Source: Amaurobius ferox
Taxonomy: Eukaryota > Arthropoda > Arachnida > Araneae > Amaurobiidae
Direction of reading: 5' to 3'
Length of the DNA: 64,000 nucleotides
Assembly (NCBI GenBank): GCA_951213105.1
Contig: OX578146.1
Location: forward strand, 113,964,887 to 114,028,886
The position numbers and the translations under genes are program-made. Under the pieces are notes generated by a model. The model was not told the DNA's origin, ran no database searches, and saw only the letters and a list, made by a program, of their open reading frames with translations. Shown piece after piece: positions 58,150 through 64,000 of the stretch (positions are counted from its first letter, which is position 1; every line of letters starts with the position of its first letter).

Positions 58150-58720
58150 TTTATGGAATCTTTAGCCGTTTCTAGAGGCTATAACTCTACTATTGTTAAC
58201 TTGACCTTGCATAATTTCAACAAGTCGAACTTGGTTCCCAGAATTCACCGTCAAGAGATGTGTCCACATAATTCTATCATGCTATCTTCTTATTCTTCTG
58301 TTGGTTATAATGTCACCAATATTCTTTCTCATTCTAATTTTACGGATCTGTTTTTAAACATCTTAACAAAATTAATTTCCCTTCTCTTAAAGACCCTTTC
58401 GTGTCTTAAAACATTGTGGGTACTACATTCCTTGCGAATGCTGTCTTAGTTATGTTGGTCAAACAAACGGAGCTGTTAAATTTCGTATTAAGGAGCACAT
58501 GAAACATGCTGTTTTTAATCAAGGGTTTCTATTTCGTCAATTGCTGCACATTCATGGGACTCTAACCATGTTTTTAATTTCTCGAGTCGCAATATCATTT
58601 TCACTTTTAATTCCATTTTTTAATTGTACTTTCTTGAAAATTTCTAAATTTTTTCTCAGTCAAACTCCTTTCTTAATGACTAGTAGCATACCCGTTTATC
58701 GTTCACAGTCATGTGCAAAT
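58150..58720 (+). pseudogene. Penelope-like retroelement, C-terminal relic with GIY-YIG
   Basis: Frame 58153-58449 begins within the region between RT and endonuclease (SLAVSRGYNSTIVNL, then SSYSSVGYNVTNIL). After a frame switch near 58405 it reads CGYYIPCECCLSYVGQTNG, VKFRIKEHMKH (58414-58508), a clear GIY-YIG endonuclease core with the conserved Arg and Glu-His. Further shifts give NHVFNFSS and an end typical of Penelope C-termini around 58690. The RT domain is absent, so the copy is 5'-truncated at the SINE border. It is dead. Confidence 0.8.
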
Positions 58721-59460
58721 TCTTGTAATATTCTAAATGGTGTTGTTATTCAAAGAATTCTATTAAAATATTTAAATTAATGCGCCTAAAATTTTTTAGG
58801 AGCGGTGTTCTAACTATACAAAATTATCTTCCAAGGAAGATCTGACGAATAAAATATCCTGGTTCCGCTCGCAAACAAATTTCCAAAAAGTATGAAATTA
58901 AATCAATATATACAAAAATAAAAGCGCTAAAGTTGTAGGGGAAGATATACCCGTACCGCTTAAATTAGTAAATTCGTATTACATGTGTATTAGTAGAAAA
59001 TTGCCCATCTACAATATGTGAGTTCCAAATATATTTGCCAAAAAATAACAGATAACGTAATAAATTTAAAATATCTATAATCTCCCCAATCTTTAAATTA
59101 AAAGCCCGTAATTGATGCCAATATATGCCAAAATGAAAGTATTTAAATTGCATGGGAAGAATACACCCGTACTACTTACATTCTCGTAGATTAGAAAATA
59201 TACCCTTGTCTTTAGAAGATTACTCTTACTACATAGCCGTTCTTCGTACGGAATATACGTACAAAGAAGCATAAAATTCACAATCATGTGCAAATTCCTA
59301 TGCTACTCTAAATAACATTGTTATTCAAAACATTCTATTAAAATATTTGAATTAATGTTCCTAAAAGAAGTTTAAGACCCTCCGTTCTCTCTATACAAAA
59401 ATTATCTTCACAGGCAGATCTGAAGAATAAAACAGCTTACTTATATAGATAATTGTCCTT
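58685..59460 (+). repeat. DR3-related sequence, two partial copies
   Basis: AGCATACCCGTTTATCG, then GTCATGTGCAAATTCTTG (58688-58725) and TCTGACGAATAAAATATCCTGG (58840) match DR3. A second start, AGCCGTTCTTCGTACGGAAT, then CAATCATGTGCAAATTCC (59236-59300), repeats it through GGCAGATCTGAAGAATAAAAC at 59413-59435. The first copy follows the Penelope reading frame directly. Confidence 0.65.
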
Positions 59461-60444
59461 TCTCCTCTTCTACTTGAGAATCTTTGGTTTAATTTCTCGA
59501 TTTCGTTTGCCACCTTTTTTCAGTAATTTTCATGGATTTCATTTCTGCTGTTTAAGTTGTCGATTTTAAATCTTTTAGATTCCAAATATCACATGTTGTT
59601 CCAGTTAGTTTTCGTATTTTGTTAAGAAGTCTTTTGTCCTCCGATTTGAACATTTTATTTAGCTTTTATGAACAAGTTATTCGAATCCTGTGTTAGACGC
59701 TCACTATCCTTTTTGGTATTTTTCTGTTCATGATGTGTGTCTCATTACTTGTTCCTTCTCCTGGGTTGTTTTACCTCTTTTTCTTTTCTCGTTGATGGCA
59801 ACACCTATTCCCAGCTTCAGTAACATTTGTTGCTCGTGCATTAGTCACCTGTCTTTCTTCTACAAGTGAAAGTTCTCTTTTTGTGTAATTTGACGAAAAC
59901 TATTATTTATTCTTAGAAACGGGTCGATACATTTAATTGTATGCTCTTCTAACGGAGTTGTTGTAGTTGCAGTCCACTTATACTCGTAGTTTTACTCATG
60001 AAACATATCATTTCAATCTTGTTGCTCGACACTATCTTCTTTTACTCGCCATTCATAATAACCTACTGCCAATTTCTTCCGCCACGTTTTTATCTCTTTT
60101 TTTCCTCTCTACGTTAGCAACTATCTTTCCTTTCTGCAGTCACTTTACTGTTTTACCAGCAATTGCCGATTTTGCTTTGGCGAGTAAAGATTGCGGATCT
60201 TTCTTAATTGAAGCAAAAGGCCGTTTTTGCTTTCAAAACTCATTGACACTAATTAAGTTGTGTTAAATATTCTTATAAGTGCTACTAGTTTGATTACATT
60301 ACAGTTTGTGTTGTATGCAAAAATATTTTATTTTTATATATAATACGTTGTAGTGAAAGTAATAAAATGTATCGCCTCATGTAGAGAAATTTATATACTT
60401 CCGAATAATTTTTTTTCTTTATATATACTATATGTTGTAAAAAA
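59461..60444. other. unassigned pyrimidine-rich DNA
   Basis: The plus strand is rich in T and C from 59450 to 60260, with several frames open for 60-99 codons (longest 59967-60266, giving a Leu/Ser/Phe-rich translation). No motif was recognised. It may be decayed retroelement sequence, possibly read from the minus strand. Confidence 0.35.
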
Positions 60445-61328
60445 TCTGAAGTGGGCAACACATGACTTTCCTTATATAATGCAACGAATTTACTACTTTT
60501 ACAGTTTAAAAAAATGTTATTCTTCCAGTAGATACTTATATTCTTTCCAAGATATTGAATTTTCTTTAATTAGTTGTCATTTACATTGATTTAAACATTT
60601 ACATTATTTAAAAAGTCGCCAAGTTGGCGACATTCCGCCAAATTCGTCGCCAAAATCTCTCCTAGCGTTATGGATGCAGAAATAAGATATTCTAATACCA
60701 GATAAATGACTATTGGCGTTCAAATACAAAAGTATTACTCAAAGTATCTTTTCTCATGAATGGACTGAGCTAGATCCACGAGAATGATGTCACCAAATTT
60801 ATCGCAGGATATCACATATGAAAAGTGAACATGTTTCTCAACAGTTAATATATTTTTTCAATGTACGGGATTTTTTGATAAATGTATTTGAAAAATGTGC
60901 AATATATCGAGAACGGATCATGCTAACGTTCTAAAGTTTATGTCAATCGTTTTCTAAGGAAACATTACATAAGAAATGTCTATTTGCGTAACTTTGTCAA
61001 AGGTTTTGATTTTTTGAGGATTTTTTCAAAATATCACTGGAAAATTTAGAAGGGGTTCTAAACATTAGATTGGGTTTAAAAACAATAGGATTCCAGTATT
61101 CGCGGATTGTGAGTTTTGTACTAAATTTCATTCGAATCGCTCCATTCGTTCGTTAGACATCGTTTCCACAGGCTTACTGACACATATTTTCACACACACA
61201 CACACATACATCACCTCAAAAATGTTTGATTCGTGATCAGGGATGCTTGAAACGTGCTCTCCCGTCGAAAACTAGAATTCAAATCCGTCACAGTACTTTT
61301 CTTATACGTTATGTATATAATGAAAGTA
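60445..61328 (+). repeat. HR1 copy H, full length
   Basis: From TCTGAAGTGGGCAACACATG to ...GTATATAATGAAAGTA. The section with TTTGGCGAGATTTTCG just before the heptamer cluster is deleted (60585-60610). A short CA tract lies near 61190-61206. The hairpin arms have accumulated mismatches. Confidence 0.9.
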
Positions 61329-62243
61329 AAAATGTAATAGCAAAATGCTTTGCAATATGTAGAGAAATTTATATATTTCCGACATTAAATTCTTCAAATA
61401 GATGAATAATCATTTTTCTAACATTTGGAAACTAACCCGTGCATCCAAACATACAATTCCTGACTTTCATCCCAAGTACTAGACATTATCTGAATTCCCC
61501 TAAACAAATCCATTTGTTTGAGTGACTTACACAAAATCCCTTCATTTTTCCCTTTATGCTCCGAGTGCGTCCTTTTTTTCCTTTTCTGTGTATTTGTATT
61601 TTTCAACAAAAACGAATTTTCCAGCTCATTGAATCGTGTATTTTAATGCTGGAAAAATATTCCAAGTCGTTCATCCAGGGTATAAGGACGTCTTAAAAAC
61701 GTTTTGCCTTTTTTAAATACCGAGAAAAAAAATAATTCGAAATTAAGGTTTTTCTAAAACTGAGTATTTTTGCTAAACATGATACGCCGCCGTTTGTTCG
61801 GATGCTGTTTCTCGCTTCGTTAGGTATCTACATTGCTACCAAATGACAGTTCGGAAATAATGACTTGGTACGATAAGAAAATTGTCTTAATATCATTTGT
61901 CATGGGGTAACTTGGAAGATTAAGAGTAAATAGAGAATAAAAATTTAAAATCCTAGTACAGGAATCAGCTACGGCGAACCGTTTTCGTGAATTTAGCGCA
62001 AGTTATAGAACCCTTTATTAGTAAGAACACTTAACGAACGTAATTTAGCGCAAATTAATATACAGTTTCTAAGATATGTTATATCCTCTTTTCAGTACTA
62101 GACAAAACAATAAATCCGAAGAATTTAGTCAAAAAGAGGGAATGAGTACCAATAATACGAAGTAATTTGTTACATAAAATTATTTTGGAAATCTGCATAG
62201 TAGTCAACTTAGGCAGTCATACATTCAAATACCTTTAAAAAAA
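61329..62243. other. unassigned AT-rich DNA
   Basis: No gene recognised between HR1 copies H and I. A 63-codon minus frame (61609-61418) is lysine-rich at its start and has no motif. Confidence 0.45.
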
Positions 62244-63065
62244 TCTGATGTGGGCAACACATGACTTTCCTTATATAATGTAATGAATGTACTTTTGCAA
62301 TAAGAAAAATAGATTTTTCTTATAGTAGATACTAATATTCTTTTCAAGATATTGAATTTTCGACAATTAGTTGTCATTTTCATTGATTTAGCGTCATTTT
62401 TATCCATTTGGCGAGATTTTCGTTTATTTGGCAACATTTCAAAAAGTCGCCAAGTTGACGACATTCCGCCAATTTCGTCGGCAAAATCTCGCCAAGCGTT
62501 ATGGACGAAGAAATAGGTTATTCTTATAGCATATAAATAACTATTGGCGTTCAAATACAAAGTATTACTCAAAGTATCTTTTTTCATGAATGGAACGAGC
62601 TAGATCCACGAGAATGATTTTACCCAATTTATCGCATGGTCTATTTGCGTAACTTTATTAGTGGTTTTGATTTTTTGACGATTTTTTCAAAATTTCATTC
62701 AAAAATTTAGGGGGGGTTCTGAACATTCGATTGCGTATAAAAACACTAGGTTTCCAGTGTTTACGGATTGTGATTTTTGTACCAAATTTGGTTCAAATCG
62801 GTCCATTCGTTAGTCAGTTATCGGTTCCACTGACACACACACACACACACACACACATACTTTCACACACATACTTTCACACACACACATACTTTCACAC
62901 ACATACTTTCACACACACACACACACACACACACAGACATCACTTCAAAAATATTTGATTCGTGTTCAGGAATGCTTGAAGTGTGCTCTCCCGTCATAAA
63001 CTCGAATTCGAATTTTCGACCCCGTCACAATACTTTCCTTATACATTATGTATATAAGGAAAGTA
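62244..63065 (+). repeat. HR1 copy I, internally deleted
   Basis: Starts TCTGATGTGGGCAACACATG and ends TACATTATGTATATAAGGAAAGTA. Compared with copies D and H, about 250-270 bp are missing between TTATCGCATGGT (62630-62640) and CTATTTGCGTAACTTTATTA (62641 on). The junction is clean. A minus frame of 120 codons (62587-62225) corresponds to that of copy D. Confidence 0.9.
62831..62937 (+). repeat. expanded CA microsatellite in HR1 copy I
   Basis: Long CA runs with repeated TACTTTCACACA interruptions (four of them), showing expansion of a CACACATACTTT higher-order unit. Confidence 0.95.
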
Positions 63066-63122
63066 AAAAGACTGAACAGGGACTACACAATGATACCAAT
63101 GTAATAATTGAATTAGTAGCAA

Positions 63123-63125
<3 letters not shown>

Positions 63126-63156
<31 letters not shown>

Positions 63157-63165
63157 TAATAATGG
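63126..63165 (+). repeat. (AAT)n microsatellite
   Basis: About 12 AAT units with a single GAT interruption near the end. Confidence 0.95.
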
Positions 63166-63762
63166 ACTTTATTTTTCACACAATATAATTTCATCTGATA
63201 AATGGATGTAGAAGAGTGGGGAAAGTAACTGGGAATAAATACACTTTAGTTGGTAAAGTAATTTGTTATGTACAGTCATTTTCCAAACCTGTATAGTAGA
63301 TAACGTAATCAGTCATATATTCGACTGCCTAAAAACTTAGACTGAACTGCGACTACACAAATTTGCCTCGGCGATAACTGCACTGGTAGCATGTAATGCG
63401 TTAGGTACAGTTATTTTGCAAATTTCTATACTGAGAAATCATTCAGTCATAAATTTATCCGGCTTAAAATTTAAAGATTGAACTGAAGCTCTATGAGAAT
63501 GTTCAGGTTTATAGTCACAAAACACGTTGATAAACCTGCTATTATTTACAAAGTGTGGATCATACAGTACGTCCACCAGATTTGACGAATCAGTCCAGTT
63601 TTTGACCGGGAACCACATTTTACAGTCCTTTCCAGTCAACTACAAATATATTCAAACACTTTATCTACCCTCCTGTCATATTTAGAGTTTGTAATCGTTT
63701 TGTCACTGGAATTCCAAAGGGACATTTGGTCATTTTAAATGCTATATAACATATTATAAAAA
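63166..63762. other. unassigned DNA
   Basis: No gene or repeat recognised. A phrase at 63250-63330 (TTATGTACAGTCATTTTCCAA, then AGTCATATATTCGACTGCC) recurs loosely at 63400-63480, suggesting an old duplication of about 150 bp. Confidence 0.4.
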
Positions 63763-64000
63763 TCTGATGTGGGCAACACATGACTTTCCTTATATAATGT
63801 AATGAATTTAATACTTTTACAGTAAAAAAAAATAGGTTTTCTTATAGTAGATACTAATACTCTTTCCAAAACATTGAATTTTCGACAATGAGTCGTCATT
63901 TTCATTGATTTAGCGTCATTTTTATCCATTTGGCGAGATTTTCGTTAATTTGGCAACCTTTCAAAGAGTCGCCAAGTTGGCGACATTCCGCCAAATTCGT
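63763..64000 (+). repeat. HR1 copy J, cut by the window edge
   Basis: Starts TCTGATGTGGGCAACACATG and runs through GTCGCCAAGTTGGCGAC (63968-63984) to the end of the window. Very close to copies D and I over this part. Confidence 0.9.

Overview
This window looks like repeat-dominated nuclear DNA from an AT-rich metazoan genome, most likely an arthropod. An arachnid is plausible, but I cannot prove it from sequence alone. The reasons are several degraded IS630-Tc1-mariner transposases, two Penelope-like retroelement remnants with GIY-YIG endonuclease pieces, a tRNA-headed SINE, abundant CA/TG and CTGT microsatellites, and no convincing intact host gene. There is no sign of operons, rRNA genes or CRISPR. 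Every open frame of 60-180 codons that I could interpret is either a transposase or reverse-transcriptase relic or a chance frame inside a repeat.

The dominant structure is a set of roughly 0.6-1.3 kb elements with no recognisable transposase. I name them HR1 to HR5 (hairpin repeats). HR1 has eleven copies or fragments: 496-1315, 11578-12516 (-), 17244-18173 (-), 27813-28165 (-), 30321-31179, 38954-41131 (-, interrupted), 44563-45560, 53718-55218, 60445-61328, 62244-63065 and 63763-64000. A full copy opens with TCTGATGTGGGCAACACATG followed by ACTTTCCTTATATA. It carries a cluster of TTGGCGA/TCGCCAA heptamers, then a CA microsatellite, and closes with a hairpin built on the same ACTTTCCTTATA word. 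HR2 has five copies: 18381-19355 (-), 19411-20695 (-), 26020-27300, 35417-36630 and 39761-41070. HR3 (12920-13705), HR4 (50172-51133) and HR5 (41207-41798) are divergent relatives by architecture. This group of non-autonomous elements is my best candidate for an undescribed system.

Layout. 1-493: 3' half of a Tc1 element inserted in HR1. 1316-9330: mostly unassigned DNA with a 136-bp tandem array (5575-6125) and two copies of a dispersed repeat. 9860-10610: mariner transposase relic. 11.5-18.2 kb: HR1, HR3, a possible hammerhead-ribozyme core and a 1.84-kb IS630/mariner element with about 255-bp terminal inverted repeats. 18.4-20.7 kb: two HR2 copies in tandem. 22.9-24.1 kb: Penelope-like relic. 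25.1-35.4 kb: a mosaic of dispersed repeats DR3, DR4 and DR6 with HR1 and HR2. 35.4-45.6 kb: HR2, HR1 with a nested HR2, HR5, a mariner-derived deletion element and HR1. 46.3-47.0 kb: a roughly 210-bp tandem array. 47-53 kb: less repetitive DNA with HR4, a strong GC-rich hairpin and SINE-like pieces. 53.3-58.8 kb: a damaged HR1 holding a 63-bp foreign insert, then a SINE and a second Penelope relic. 60.4-64.0 kb: three HR1 copies in a row.

No set of host genes works together here. The relationships visible are those between mobile elements: nesting, terminal duplications, inversions and junctions between families. All copy assignments were made by eye, so boundaries are good to a few bases at hairpin ends and to tens of bases elsewhere.
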